Assembly: GCA_019155205.2 (NCBI GenBank)
Contig: JAHNZQ020000277.1
Span: 1,643,742-1,707,741 of the forward strand
Length of the DNA stretch: 64,000 nt
Direction: 5' to 3'
From: Gracilaria vermiculophylla
Taxonomy: Eukaryota > Rhodophyta > Florideophyceae > Gracilariales > Gracilariaceae
Under the pieces are notes generated by a model. That model saw nothing but the letters and a program-made list of their open reading frames with translations. It made no database searches and was not told the DNA's origin. Both the position numbers and the translations under genes were made by a program. Shown here one piece after another: positions 34,473 through 46,552 of this stretch (its first letter is position 1; the number at the start of each line of letters is the position of its first letter).

Positions 34473-35377
34473 CGGACCACATACTGCAATACGTTGTCAA
34501 AGTGGGTAGGTGGTCACCATACAGAACCACGTATTTACAGGTTGTTTTGTGATGCACAGAAAAATCCCGCTAAACAAAGCATGGTCTGTGAATGGTCAAC
34601 CATTGAATGTGAGCTATCGGCCTGGAATGAAAGACAAACTTCATGAAAGACTGGGGTTCGTTGCTTTGAAGTCAGGTACGGCCAGAGAACCTCCCCATAT
34701 TCACGTCCCTTTCAACAAGTAACCAAGCGTTTGTGTGTCTTCGTTGTATCATTCTCTTTGGGGAACTTTGCAAAAGCCCATTTTCACCATTTACCTCTCA
34801 ATGGGATCGTCGTCGTCAGTTTTCATTTCTAATGAGTTGCCGCCGTCCATTCGCTAGGGTTGGCGTTGCCGTTTAAGTTTTGCGTCGGGCTCGTCAAAGG
34901 CTTTGGCTGCTGACAGCTGTATCTTTCGTGAATTTATTCTTGGGCTTGGCAGACACAGTCGTCGTTCTGCGTCGACTAGGTCGTGAAGTGTTACTTCGAT
35001 TCGGACCATCACGTAGAGATGCTTTGCACCTGTGATTGCTAGCAACTTTGCGTCACACCGCGTGAGTGTCTCTGAATCTCCGGCCCTTAGGCAATTGTTG
35101 AGGAGTAATTGATCTCCTTTTCGTTCTCTTCCGGTATGGCGTGTAAGTAATAACTATAAGTCGTCTTCTCCATAGTGCCGATGGGTGCGGTCTCTCCAAT
35201 TGAGTCGTTCCCTGCACAGTACCACGAGGTAGCGTCCGACAGAAGCGCCCAGGAGAAAGAATTGAATTCGGAGTGGTTTCCCATTGCGGATGCAATTACC
35301 GAGCGACTATCGCACAACAAATATTACGCCCAGCGAACAACACCGGTTAGCAACGTAAGCGGCTACCGCCACGAAAG
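34473..35377. other. Unassigned region
   Basis: Short open frames (for example 34510-34722 plus, 35175-35381 plus) without a recognised domain. Position 34473 starts where C1 ends. Confidence 0.35.
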
Positions 35378-35614
35378 GTGATCCGGCAGCACTGCCGCGT
35401 CTGTGACATCCACATCCAGAGTCAGCGGCAGCTCAACGTTCACTTTCGTGCTCGCAAACACCGTCGTGCGGCGCATCACCTCTCGGATAGGAAGGTAGAC
35501 ATCTCGTTTCGTGTGCGAGAGCTGAAGGTCCCTGTAGCTCACGATCTACAGGGGCACTTTAAAAGTCGCCGTCATCGTGCAGTCGTACCAAGGAAGACGA
35601 AACCTCTAATTTAG
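35378..35614 (+). pseudogene. U1-type C2H2 zinc-finger fragment
   Basis: CRVCDIHIQSQRQLNVHF with a second His five residues on gives C-x2-C-x12-H-x5-H, the RNA-binding U1/JAZ finger type. A second copy follows (LKVPVAHDLQGHFKSRRHR) with the histidines kept, but Phe and Arg replace the cysteines (FRVREL). No start context or partner domain is evident, so it is probably a fragment. Confidence 0.5.
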
Positions 35615-36073
35615 AGTGTCTGAGACCTCAGTTGTGTGTGGTATTCGACTTGTACACAGCCAGTACAAAGCGATGAAGGAGAAGAACGAAACTGTCAAGG
35701 TGGTGGGACAGCTGGTGTGGCGTCAAGTGCTAACCAGGACGGGTTCACAGTACATGTTGACTATTTGAGGTTGGCGTCCTCAAGTAATCTATGTTTTGTA
35801 TCTGTTGCAGGTCAGTACATCAAAGATCATTTTCTTCCATCCCGGTTGCGCCATGCAGTCGCTGAAGACATCACGTGCCCACTGTGTCACTCTTGCTTTG
35901 CTTTTTGCTCTGTTCGCGCCGCGTTTCTTAGCCAATCTGATTACCGCCTTCTGGCACTGCTCGCCAGTCGCCTTTACCCAGGCACACACTGGTCCCTTAT
36001 TCCGCATGTTTTACTATTTTTATCATCTCGCTACTGGTCAGTACGGACATATTCCACCGGCGCGTCTTAATGG
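35615..36073. other. Unassigned region beside the telomere-like tract
   Basis: Open frames 35636-36070 and 35796-36110 on the plus strand overlap in different frames; no domain is recognised. Confidence 0.35.
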
Positions 36074-36184
36074 GGTCGGGGATTTAGAGGCTTCGGGTTT
36101 ATGGGATTAGGGGTTACGGGTTACGGGTTACGGACAACGGGCTTGGTGTTTAGGGTTAGTGGCTAGAGGTTTAGGGTTAGTTGT
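36074..36184 (+). repeat. Degenerate telomere-like repeat tract
   Basis: Plus-strand units GGGTTTA, GGGATTA, three copies of GGGTTAC, GGGCTTG and two copies of TTTAGGGTTAG, with a rough 7-base period. TTTAGGG is the plant-type telomere unit. On the strand of the adjacent Penelope-like element it is C-rich and lies at the element's 3' end. Confidence 0.6.
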
Positions 36185-36199
36185 TTTTATAATCGGAAT

Positions 36200-38100
36200 T
36201 TTGGTGTGTGCAGCGTCACTCGGGCGGGGATAGAAATGGGCTCAAGAGAAGTCCCTCAGGATAAAAGAAGCGAAGAACCTTTGGTGTGGGGGAAGACCGA
36301 CAACCTTCCCACGGCGTGGTCCCAAAGTAGGTTTGGGGGCTTGCTTTAAGGCTTCTCCCGTTGCGGGGTCAGAAATCCGGCGTAGAGACGCTTTATGGCT
36401 AGGTTCACAGAGTGGGGGCAAGTGGTCTTTGGTAGAGCGCTTTCGTCTTCATAGACTTCCAAGTACCGCGCGGTTGGCTCAATAGAAACGAAGGACGCAA
36501 AACCTACTGCTTGTCTATCACATAGCGTCTCTTGCAACCCCAACACTGTTTTGCCAAGTCTATAAACATCAGATCTAACCCGTAATCTAAAACCATTGTA
36601 TCAACAACGATTCTTATCAGCTTGAGCTCTTGTCGAGGCTTTTCTCTAATACAGTGTGTACAACTGAAGCTGTCGCTTCCTGGTAAGGGCTTCCCGCACT
36701 ATCTTCTTGATACAGTATTCCCTTTGACATCCAGTGCGCTCACATGTATCTCTAGACTTCATACCAGGAATTGAAGTAACGAAATTGCGTTTGATTGTGT
36801 TTCCTTGAAGAAGGATGAAAATTATAGGCCAGTTCCGTCTTATGCCACAGCGTGGGAAAGTGAGGTCGATCATGTCTTCAAGTGGTTGCCAATAAATTTG
36901 GATCCTCGGATGGAAAAAGCACTTAGCCTATGGACCTGAAGGCGGATTTCGCTCGGCCATTTTCTCCAGATACATTGCGCTGTCAGGGAGACTTACGTGG
37001 TACATTGCTGCACTTATATACTTTCCTGTGTATCCACGTTGAGCGAGCATGCGAAATAGTAAGCTAATTTTGGCCATCCGCGTTCTTCCATCACAAGTGT
37101 TCCGGAGATATCTGGTCATGTATCCTTTAATTACACCCATGAATGTATGCGTGGGGTGATGGGACTTGCCATGAAGATACTAAAACTTTGGCATGGGTGT
37201 AGTATATAAACTGAGATATACACTTTTCTCAAATCGGAACCTCTGTCCCTCATACATCCCGAGATCCAAATACACTGCTTTCTTGTTACTGATATCTCAC
37301 GTGAAGCTCAGGTTTGAGACGACGTTGAGCGTTGCCATCAGTTTCTCGGAAGCTTTTTTGTTTCGCAGTATGACGAACCCATCGTCAATGTAACGAAGAT
37401 TGAGAATCACAGTGCCGACAAGTTCGAAAAAGATCCATCGAAAGTCAAAGAAGAGAATGAGGTTTGCGAATGCATGGGCTATGGCAATCCCTGTTACGGT
37501 TCCCTATTTCTGTTCAATGATTCCATGTCCATCAGTGACGAATTTGTTTTGCACGATGAACTGAAGAACTCGACACCAGAAAACATGTGACAACGTAATT
37601 GGTCTGCACTTCAAGGTAGTCTTATGGATCTTCGGAAGTACGTCAAAGGGGGCTCGTTCTTTGGCACTGTCGGCATACTTTATGCGAGCGTTCACGAATC
37701 ACTGTTTCTTTCCGCAGGTTTCCAGTATCTGTTTCAAAATGACTTCGCAGTTGTTGAAATGGATAAGAATCCTTTATAGAGTGTGGACCCTCGTGGAGTT
37801 CTTCATGCACCAGCTTTTCGTAGACCTCTTTCCATATTAGAGTGCAGCCAAGTATTTTGGTCAGACTGCTTGATGATACAACCTTTCCTTTTTATGTACT
37901 CTATGCCTTGCGTTAGAGTAAAATGCAAGTTGTAGGGCCGATCAATGCCGAGCGTATCAATCTCTCTCTCGAATTTTTCTTTAATACTAATGGCACTGGG
38001 AATATTGATCCTCCTGAGTTCCATTGTTAATCCAGTCACAAGCTGATGAACTGTATCATCATGACAGATTTTCCGCATTGTTTGAAGTGCGAATCCGCCT
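36200..38100 (-). pseudogene. Penelope-like element reverse transcriptase, no endonuclease seen
   Basis: Minus-strand RT with the PLE order: an N-terminal helical segment (37803-38078: HQLVTGLTMELRRI, LHFTLTQGIEYIKRKG), then LPKIHKTTLKCRPIT (37.6 kb), HAFANLILFFDF, the catalytic RYIDDGFVI at 37381-37395, YLDLGMYEGQRF, a SHHPTHTFMGVIKGY segment and MLAQRGYTGKYI. From 37695 to 36346 one frame is used, with a few stops; the N-terminal part is in another frame. The C-terminal 250 codons contain C-x4-C-like and basic segments but no GIY-YIG motif. PLEs without endonuclease (Athena, Coprina) are known to sit at telomeres. Confidence 0.75.
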
Positions 38101-38409
38101 GCAACCGATGGGACTTTTCTGACTTGAAATGGAGGTTCTTTGCTGTCTCTTCCTATCGGTGGGTTGTACTTTACTTAGTGTGTCTTGAAACAACGGGGTT
38201 TGCGTCGCCTTGAGCGGTTCAGTTGTGCTTGGCGCCCCGTCCGGCCGCGCCGTCCGTTCCGAGTATCAGCTTCTGCTTCCCGTCATTTTTGTTGGGCTTG
38301 CTTTTCTTCGGCATCTTTCTCTGAACATTACCACTCTTTGTATTTTTCTTACATTAGTGTTCGCTAGAAATATAGATTTGTGGTTGGTTTTATGGATCGT
38401 TAGTTATCG
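38101..38409. other. Unassigned spacer
   Basis: Between the 5' limit of the Penelope-like element and repeat copy B. No feature seen. Confidence 0.4.
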
Positions 38410-39520
38410 CCTGGTTCCGACAGTAAACGTTGATTGGGTGATGCAAACACTGTATCTACAATTTTGGTACTGCCACTGAACTACCAAGCGCTGTGCGGTA
38501 CATATGATTAAAATACGATACTGTCCAATTTCTGGCCAACTTAAATGCAAATCAAGAACGGCGCAAGAAACAAGCGCAGATGTTAAAAAACGTAGATTTC
38601 CAACCACCATTTGCGCTTGGTTTTGCTTCATTTTTGACAAGCGGCGGTTTTGCCCGCGCCTGGCATGCGCACGGCGCGCGCACTACGTAAGTATTTGCAT
38701 ACGCTGCCATGTTGGGGCTCAATTGGGGTGCGTTTGCCCTTAGTTTGAACCATGAAATGTTAGGTTGCGCTTAGTAACCATGAAAACGTCCCATCAGCAA
38801 GGTAGTTGCCAAAACACAAGACATGAATCCAATATCCGGCATTTTGGGAAAGATATGGAATATTTGTCAGTGCAAAATACATCAGAAAGGTGCCCATAGG
38901 CAGTAGGCATCAACAGCACACGTAACGCAACGAAAAAAAAAGTGTATCATCGTCTCTTCGAGTACCTTAAGACAGTAAGTACTATAAATAAATAATGGAA
39001 GGAAATATTAAAGTAGGAATCATTCTGAAAACATGGATAAGGGACCCTAGTAAGAAATTAACGTAATGTCTAGGTTGTGGAAGGTGTAAAATAGCTAGAA
39101 ATTAATAAAGAAAAAAAAAATGTAGCAAAACTAGGCACACGGTAGTAAGGAATAGAGTCAGTTCTGCATAGAATACGTTCATAGAAAATCAGGAAGCGTT
39201 TTTGTTTTCATAGGTATGGTGCTGGGAAGCAGAGTGTGGTGATCATCTAGAGTTGAGAAATGTAGACTAATGAAAACGGTGGGTGATAAGGATAATAATG
39301 AATAGTGGAGGACATCAAATGGCAGGAAAATGAACTGGCATACATAATATTAAGATGTAGAAAAAAATAAAGTGACGAAAAGTAGTGTTGATGGTTGTAT
39401 ATTCGAAGAGTGAAATATATAACGATCTAAACTGCACAAAAACAGAAGGAAGGGAAAGAAAATAGTACCTTTACATATAACAATTGCATTGGAATATTTT
39501 TGAAAACGAAATTCTGGAGA
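38410..39520 (+). repeat. Dispersed repeat, copy B
   Basis: Aligns with copy A (21545-23040), for example AAACGTTGATTGGGTG, CTACAATTTTGGTAC and GCGCGCACTACGTAAG, and the block around 39160-39250 that matches 22676-22770. It lacks the ~390-bp segment present in copy A. Confidence 0.72.
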
Positions 39521-40277
39521 AAAATGCGAGGAAAAAGAGTAAGTAACCCAATTAATTGGGTGATGGGTTGTAATGTGTTTAATGTTCCAAATCATCAATC
39601 ACGGATATATTGCCTTGGTCAAAAGTTGTAGGAAACTAGGTAAATTTCATGCAGTTATGTGTTTAACAAGAAAAGCAATGAACGGAAAGCAATGGAACTC
39701 TACATATCTCTTCATAGCTCATAACGTACAAAAAATCATTATTCGGAAAGAATTAGCTATCAATGTCTTGCAGCGTATGCGGTCAGGAAGATTCAAAAGG
39801 AATAGTGATGGAGGGAAACATCTGTGTTCTCGGAATGCTAGTTTGGGGGTCAGGATTGGACGAATCAGAATGACAGGGAAACCAGTGAATTTATCCAGAT
39901 TTGGAATATTGAATTTCCTTACAATCCAAATGCCTAACCTGTCGGTAAAATGTAACTGGCAATGAACTACACAAATCCCAGTTCTTGCGAGCCAAAAATT
40001 AGCACCAAACTTCATGTTTTTGAGGTTATCTCTGAACCGTACCCGCCTCCACCACCGCAAAAATGACCGTGCGGTGGGGAAATAGAACCTTTAATACATA
40101 GATAAATAGATGTATTACAAATCTGGTTATATCACGCCATGTCCTCTACCTACTTGCCCACTTCGACGCCTTTCAGGCACCAGCATTCTTGCCTCCTTCC
40201 TCCACAGCATACATGCGCCATATTTCTCTCCTCAACGCACCCCTCTTTCCAATCTTTCCGGCCCTCCGCCCTCCGCC
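39521..40277. other. Unassigned region before the KDZ transposase
   Basis: A plus-strand frame of 130 codons at 39573-39965 and a minus-strand one at 39719-40060 overlap; neither has a known domain. Composition changes from AT-rich to CT-rich at about 40.1 kb, probably the real edge of the next element. Confidence 0.35.
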
Positions 40278-43200
40278 ATGCTGCACTGCTGCTTCCACGG
40301 CTGCGCCATCTCCGCCCGAACCATCCCGTTTATCCAGAGCCACCAGCGAAAGTGCCCCCATCGCTTCACCTCTACCAAACGCTTCTTCTCCCCAGGCAGG
40401 TAGCGTCAACGTCCCGCCTCGCAAGCGCACCAAACCCTTTCAATGCATACCTCTTCCACCTCCGCCCTCGAACTGCCCTTCAGACAACGTCCCCCTCGCC
40501 GACCACGACTACCTCCATCAACAGTAATACTCCCTCTCGGTTCACAGTGAAGATGCATTCCACATAACCAACCCTATTCCGTCTCCTCTTCTATATTCGC
40601 CCCAATACCCTCTTGCCTCCCCCTCCCTGCATCTCCACACCTCACGCAACTCGTCCTCTACATCTTCTCCATCGCCTCCAAACTTGGCCTTTACAAAGCA
40701 GACGAGCTTATCTCCCTTCTCAACGACCCCGTCTTCTCTAACGCTTCATTCCAAAACTATATCTCCTCTGCGAGGCAGTGTATCGAACTTCAGGAAACCC
40801 TGTTCAAGCACAGAATGAGTCCCATCAGCTTCTCTCCCCGAAATATTTCCCACCCACAACACCCTAACTCCACCACCCTCTTCCTCAAATCCGCAATCCA
40901 CGTGGTCAAGCGACTCCTCGCCCTCGCACACTCTAAGAACACCTTCTACTATCCCATCTCTGAGAAGACAGCTTCTGGATCTCCCGCCTTCGCACATCTC
41001 ATGGCATCTCCACTCGGACGTGAAGCAGTCCCCGCCCTCAAAGCCCTAATCATGCAGTCCACCACCAATAGCGAAGTTTGGCACAACCCAAACGTCACCG
41101 GCATTTACTTTTTCATTGGCTATGTCCAAATATATTCCGACAAGTCCTCCACTTTCCTGAGAAGCTCCTCAGTCACTTCGTACCCCCTCCACATCACTTT
41201 TCCGAACTTCTCGGACTCTTTTCGTCAAAAATGCATCACCGAAAACCTCACCATCCTTGGAAACTTGCCAACCTACTTCTGTGACACGTCTCTTTCCACC
41301 GAGGCAGACAACATTCTTCAGACCTCGTCCAGCATCTCTCGCCACATAAAACTTGATATCATACAACTGGCACTCAAAAACCTTTGCGAACCATTTTACA
41401 GCTCTGGACTCCTCGAGTTTCCCTACCGTGACGTTTACGGCGTCCTCTGCCAATGCCATCCAGTCATCGCCAGCTACTGCGCTGAAATCCCCGAGGCACA
41501 AGATATCCTCACGATCTCCCACGGAACTCGATCGCAGCACCTATGCCATAAATGTATGGTCAGCTGCTCCAATCTCTCCCTCCCCATTTCAAATCACTCC
41601 CCATGCACCGAACTTCAGACCTTGACCGAACGCAATTCCCATGCTACAGTCCTCCATCAATCAAAATAAGCCCTCCTCAACTGCAAGCCCAGAATTGCCC
41701 GCACCAAAAAAGAGCAAGCCATCGATGCCCTTCAGTCCATTTCCCACGCAAGGTGCTGCTCTCTCTTCGAATCAAAACTTATTTTTAGTATCACCCCTTG
41801 CCGCTTCCCTTACAACATTTTCCACTTGGAGCACATCCCCAACTTACATCTTGGTGTCTCAAAGGCAATCAAGCTCAACGCTATCGAGCGACTCAGAGCA
41901 TAAGATTTCTTCACCACAGTCGGTTCCATAAACGCCCGTCGATCATTCCATTCCGTCCCCATTTTTATCCTGAAGCACGCCATCACCGTCCTCGCCGCCA
42001 TTGAAAAACACTTTTCCGCTACCGGTCTTCACATCGACTTCTCTACATACGAAAACGGTAACGCTCTCAACGGTTTCTTCACCCCCGACGGCTTGCGCGT
42101 TATGCTCGAAACAAAGGATTACCGAGCCCTGGAAATGGTCTTCCACTTCATTGGAACCTTCTTTGACCGCTGCTGAAGCGAAGCAGACTCAGCTTCCATC
42201 ACCGTCGTCTTCAAAAGTACACGAATATCCTCCTCATGGCCATGCGATACAAAACCTTCACCGAATGGACCTAGTCTAGTATCTCCGATCTCCAGGCTCA
42301 AATAAGCTACTCCAGGAGTACAGCAGTTACCATTCCCAGGCTACACCACACCTCTCGCTTAGGCACAAACACGTTTCACCTCCTTGATCGCATTGTTGGA
42401 GACATTAGGTGACTAAGAATACTCCACTTCAACGATGCAGACATATACGAACATGTCCGTGTCGTCTCCAAGGCCCACTACCGACAAAAGTCCAAGCGGC
42501 AATCCACCACACGCAACAAAACCTTCCGTGCAATAGACCGCTACGACGCCATCCACCATTGGAACACCCCTTCTGCCAACCTTTCATTACACTCACCATT
42601 CGCCTCTCATGCTACATCCTCCCAAGCACGTCAACTAGGTTTTTTCCGCGTTGGAAAAGTAGTAAATCTCTCCGATCTCATCACTGCCCACAAATGCCTT
42701 CGCAACGATCCATACGCACAAGTTGAAGAGCTCTCACCGCCAAAATTGTTTCCATCCTCACACAAATCGGAAGAGATTCGCTTTCTTCAGTCTTCACCCT
42801 CTCACTCGCATGCTTAGGCCTCGATGAGAACTCGCTTTCTCTTCATCACACCCGCCTCGTTATCGGCACCTCGGCAGACATTGTTGGTGGCTACATCCCA
42901 ACTCTTCAAAACTACGACATTGAACGAAACGAACTCTCTTTAAATGATCCTTCCGTGCCCGTCATCCAACGCATATTCGCAGCTCCTTCTTTCGGTCCGT
43001 CCTAATCTCCAAAGTTCTCCTAAATAATCATCGCTGGCTCCCGGCCCTCCAGCTCTCAACTGACTGCCTGGGTCCGCAGACTCATCACTCTCCTCCGTTT
43101 CCTTCAAGAATCATCAACTACGGCTATGGCCTCGGAGGAGTTCCCAGTCGTTCAGTTCCTGGAAATTATCCCTCCTTCAGACCACGTCGACGAAGAGCTC

Positions 43201-43475
43201 AAATTCGTATGCCTCAGATGGGCCAAATATGACAAGAATAACTCCACGGCCTGCCCGGCTCTTGTCTCCGCTTGTTCCAACTCCGACAACGTGCCTCCCT
43301 GATTCGGCCTCATACCCTTCTCTTCCATTTGCAGCTCCGTTCACGTCCTTCGTCAAAATTATCCAGCTCCTCCATTCTCTCCCCATTTATACTGGCGCTT
43401 CCATCGATTCTACCTCAACCGAATCTACAGGGACCCTGTTGCAAAACCGTATTTCCCTTCCACACTATAGGATGA
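40278..43475 (+). pseudogene. Plavaka-like (KDZ superfamily) transposase
   Basis: The N-terminus has a C2HC-type finger (CCFHGCAISARTIPFIQSHQ, then KCPH). A helical region follows (LVLYIFSIASKLGLYKADEL). The core at 40815-41560 reads TGIYFFIGYVQIYSDKSST, VTSYPLHITFPNFSDSFR, NLTILGNLPTYF and VYGVLCQCHPVIASYCAEIP, then EAQDILTIS and CHKCMVS. This order (yPv...l.N, lP, Hp...sY.aeiPEa, CxxC) is that of Plavaka-type elements. It continues in several frames to about 43.47 kb, ending in a segment with FYLNRIYRDPV. Many stops and frameshifts. No terminal inverted repeats were recognised. Confidence 0.62.
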
Positions 43476-43499
43476 TTTACAAGACGAGACCTTTTTCGC

Positions 43500-45790
43500 A
43501 TTACCGTTCGAGGTCCATATGCAAAGGCAGGCACAAATGTCAAACGGTTAAAAGCGCCTGTTAGCAACGCACCGTTCTGAACATCTGGCGCATTGCGCCC
43601 GACCTGCAAGAACATCTGCCAAAGCGCGCTTCCTCCAAGTGCTTCTTCCAGCTCACAATGTCCACCAGCATCGGCACGCTGTTGCCAGGCGCCATGATGT
43701 CCGACATCAATTTCTTCTCCGGGTCTTCCATAGTGCAATAGCCGCTGATCACCAGCGTACCACGCGCCCGCACCATATCCGAGAAACCGTGTGCAGCCGG
43801 GCATCGAGCCGCTATCGACTACGAATCCCTGACTCCGTCAAAGCAATCTCAAGCCGCAATATCACGTCGCACATGGCCCCAGCCACGTCGTGCACCGAAG
43901 CGGAATCACCAGGGCGTCCGGCCGCTCACATTCAGTTGGCTTCACACTTGACGTACCGTCTCGCAGTGAGCGTGGCGCCACACAGGTGGGTCATCATCTC
44001 ACCGACGCTCGTTCTGGACATTGCCTGCGGCGACAGCGCGGTGAGCGTGGGGAGCTCACCAATCACGGTTACCGACCCACGCCGACTAAAATGCAACTGC
44101 GCTGACACCTTATAGTCGCCCAGCGGTAGCTGCAATGTGCTAACGCACTGCTGCTGCACCACCAGTATTGTCACGCTGCGTTCCACCTTAGTAGTCAGGG
44201 CCCTGCTGAAGCCCACCGTCATAAACGACAGCACGAGCCGCAGCGCTGCATCTAACGGGGTGGACGGCGGCAGCTGCACAGCCTCGCCGGCCGACATGCC
44301 GCGCAAATTAGTAAACGTCTTTTGCGGTAGGTCTTTCAACACGGCCTTCAACTCCATGTCCACCACCGCCTCGCCCTGCTGCTCTTCTCACAGCACATTG
44401 CGCCCCGACACGCCAATGGAGCCCACCACGCTGTGCACGACATTTCTGTGCACGCATAATGTGCGGAATAGTTTTCCGTGCTCGGGTCACAGTAGTAGTC
44501 CGAACTGCTCCTGGTACTCGGCAACCCAGGTCTCGAGTGCCGACAGCGAGGCGTCACCCACCCACCAAATTTGCAGTGGAATTTTGGCGCCCGCCGGCCA
44601 GAAGAGCTCCTTCACGACGTTGAAGATACCGCTAGCGCCCTGGTCGTGGATGGACAGGATGGGGTTGCGAGCGCCCATCTCCACGCACTCGAGCAGCGCA
44701 TATTCCACGTATTGGGCCATACCTGCGTCGCAGCATGGCTTTGAAGTCGAGGCCGGTGTAATTGTCGCCCTGCATCATTCTAGACGGGGCGCCGTCGCCC
44801 ATGCCGATGCGCTACGCTGGGCCGCCGATCGTGACAGCTAGTAGTTCCACTGTCTGCTCACCATTGGCCGCGGGCGCGTGGTGCATCTGCTCCATGTCGG
44901 CCAAAAACATGATGTGCTTGACGTACTCCCTGCGCTGGCCGCTGGGCATGCGCACGCCGTAGCTTCTGGCAAAGCCATTGACGACAGGTTCTCCAAACGT
45001 GTTTTCATAGTCGCTGGTGCCATCGTTGGCCTGCGGCAAGATTTGCAGCGGGGATGTCAGGTTCTCAGGTACTAAAACGCGTCTATCTCCCAGAAGAGGG
45101 CACAGCCTGAGATTTCCAGGTTTTCCACGGCGTATAGGGCAGTGGTGACGCCGACCAAGCTGCCCGTGCCCGTAGTGGCAGAGTCACGGATGTGGTCGCT
45201 TGTTCCAGTCTGGGCGCTGGGGAACGGGGCAACGCCCCTGGGAACGTTGTCGGTCTCGAACGTTAGGAGCTCGTCGGTGTCGTCAGGGCGCAGGCGCAGG
45301 GCGCCCGGGCGGCCCTGGGGGGCGGGCGCCAGCATGGGCCTGGCAATGTATTGGATGGAGGACGACTTGTCGGCAATGGCGATGACGGAACTGGCTGGGT
45401 TGGCGCACAGCGGTTGGTGCACGATGTGAGGCAGGTGGTTCGCGGCGTGGCGGCTGTCAATGACGCGGTGGGAGTTAAAAAACCAGTGACGCGAGTGCTT
45501 CGAGTTGTTATGGGCCAGGTCGTACAGCTTGATGTTTGTTGGGTTGCGGCGCATGCGGCAGAACACGGCGGCGTATTACAATATGTTCGCGTCGTCAAAG
45601 GCGAGGCCCTTGGCACGGCTGAGTTGGTGCAGCACGCGCTCTCCACCGGACAGTACGTCCATAACGAAGGAGTTGGGCGGGTGCAGGTGGAGGCCGAAGA
45701 AGGTGAAGACGGGAGGGTACACGATCTTGGTCACGCGGTCATACAGGGCACGCTGGAGGTAGGAGAAAGGAGTGGGGGTCAGACGCGGGA
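43500..45790 (-). pseudogene. Phosphoribosylformylglycinamidine synthase (PurL/PFAS) pseudogene
   Basis: The fourth enzyme of purine synthesis, converting FGAR to FGAM with glutamine and ATP. Motifs from the N-terminal side: LYDRVTKIVYPPV, NNSKHSRHWFF, VPRGVAPFPSAQTGTSDHIR, then RREYVKHIMFLAD, NPILSIHDQGASGIFNVVKE, ALETWVAEYQEQFG, KVERSVTILVVQQQC, and at the low end GTLVISGYC and GGSALWQMFLQVG. The His of the usual ETHN is Asp here. Several frameshifts and stops. The C-terminal glutaminase is missing; the gene ends where the KDZ element begins. GC-rich. Confidence 0.85.
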
Positions 45791-46552
45791 AGGCGGGGGT
45801 CGAAACGGAAGGGGCTTAACGCAGGGTATACAGGCGAGGCACGCACGGAACAAGGCGGAGAGGGTGAGGAGGCGGCGGGGGCGACGGCGAACAGTGGGTG
45901 GAGCGTGGCGGGCGGCGTGATGCAGGCGGTGGGTGGCGGGCCATGGGTGCAGAACGGGGAGGTAGGGAGGCGGGGAGGTGTAGAAGCGGGTAGGTGCGAA
46001 GCGGGCGGCAGGCAATCCGTGGCGGCGAGCAATAGACGACGGCAGGCGATATGTGGGGCCGATCTGCGCGCGGCGCAAGCGCGTGGCATATGAAGAGGCG
46101 CAGCGATCGATTCTGGTTCGTGGTGGCGCACGCTGCGCGTTGGCTGCAGCCAGTGGCGGCCAAAATATCCGGGAGCGCTGCGCGAGAAGATTTTGGCCCG
46201 CGATTTGGCCGGCACGCGTCGCCACCAAAACTTTTCGTGAGCGCAGATCTTTTCACTACATGGTCGCTGTGTGTCACACGCCGTGTTGGGCGTCGTTGGT
46301 GGCCATGCTTGCACCCTCCGCTTGTCATCTGTCATCGTTAGCGTCGACCAACTAAGCTTCTACCCCCTCTGCTCTACGCATAACCAGACGTATCGGTCCA
46401 GAAGCGACTGTCAGTGGATCAAGATAATGCGTATTGTGACACACGATAATGCCACTTCCTCTGTGTGTATTTTCGTTACTGCGAAGCTCCACAAGACGAC
46501 GAGCAAAACCGTACGGCCCGCATGGATTCGATGCGGCTTCACAGGGATAACG
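45791..46552. other. GC-rich region upstream of the PurL copy
   Basis: Open in many frames because of GC content; Pro/Arg-rich translations without a domain. It may hold the old promoter of the PurL gene. Confidence 0.35.

Noticed and set aside
45739..46335. 198-codon Pro/Arg/Ala-rich minus-strand frame
   Set aside because: High GC makes several overlapping frames open here; no domain and no fit to the PurL frame.
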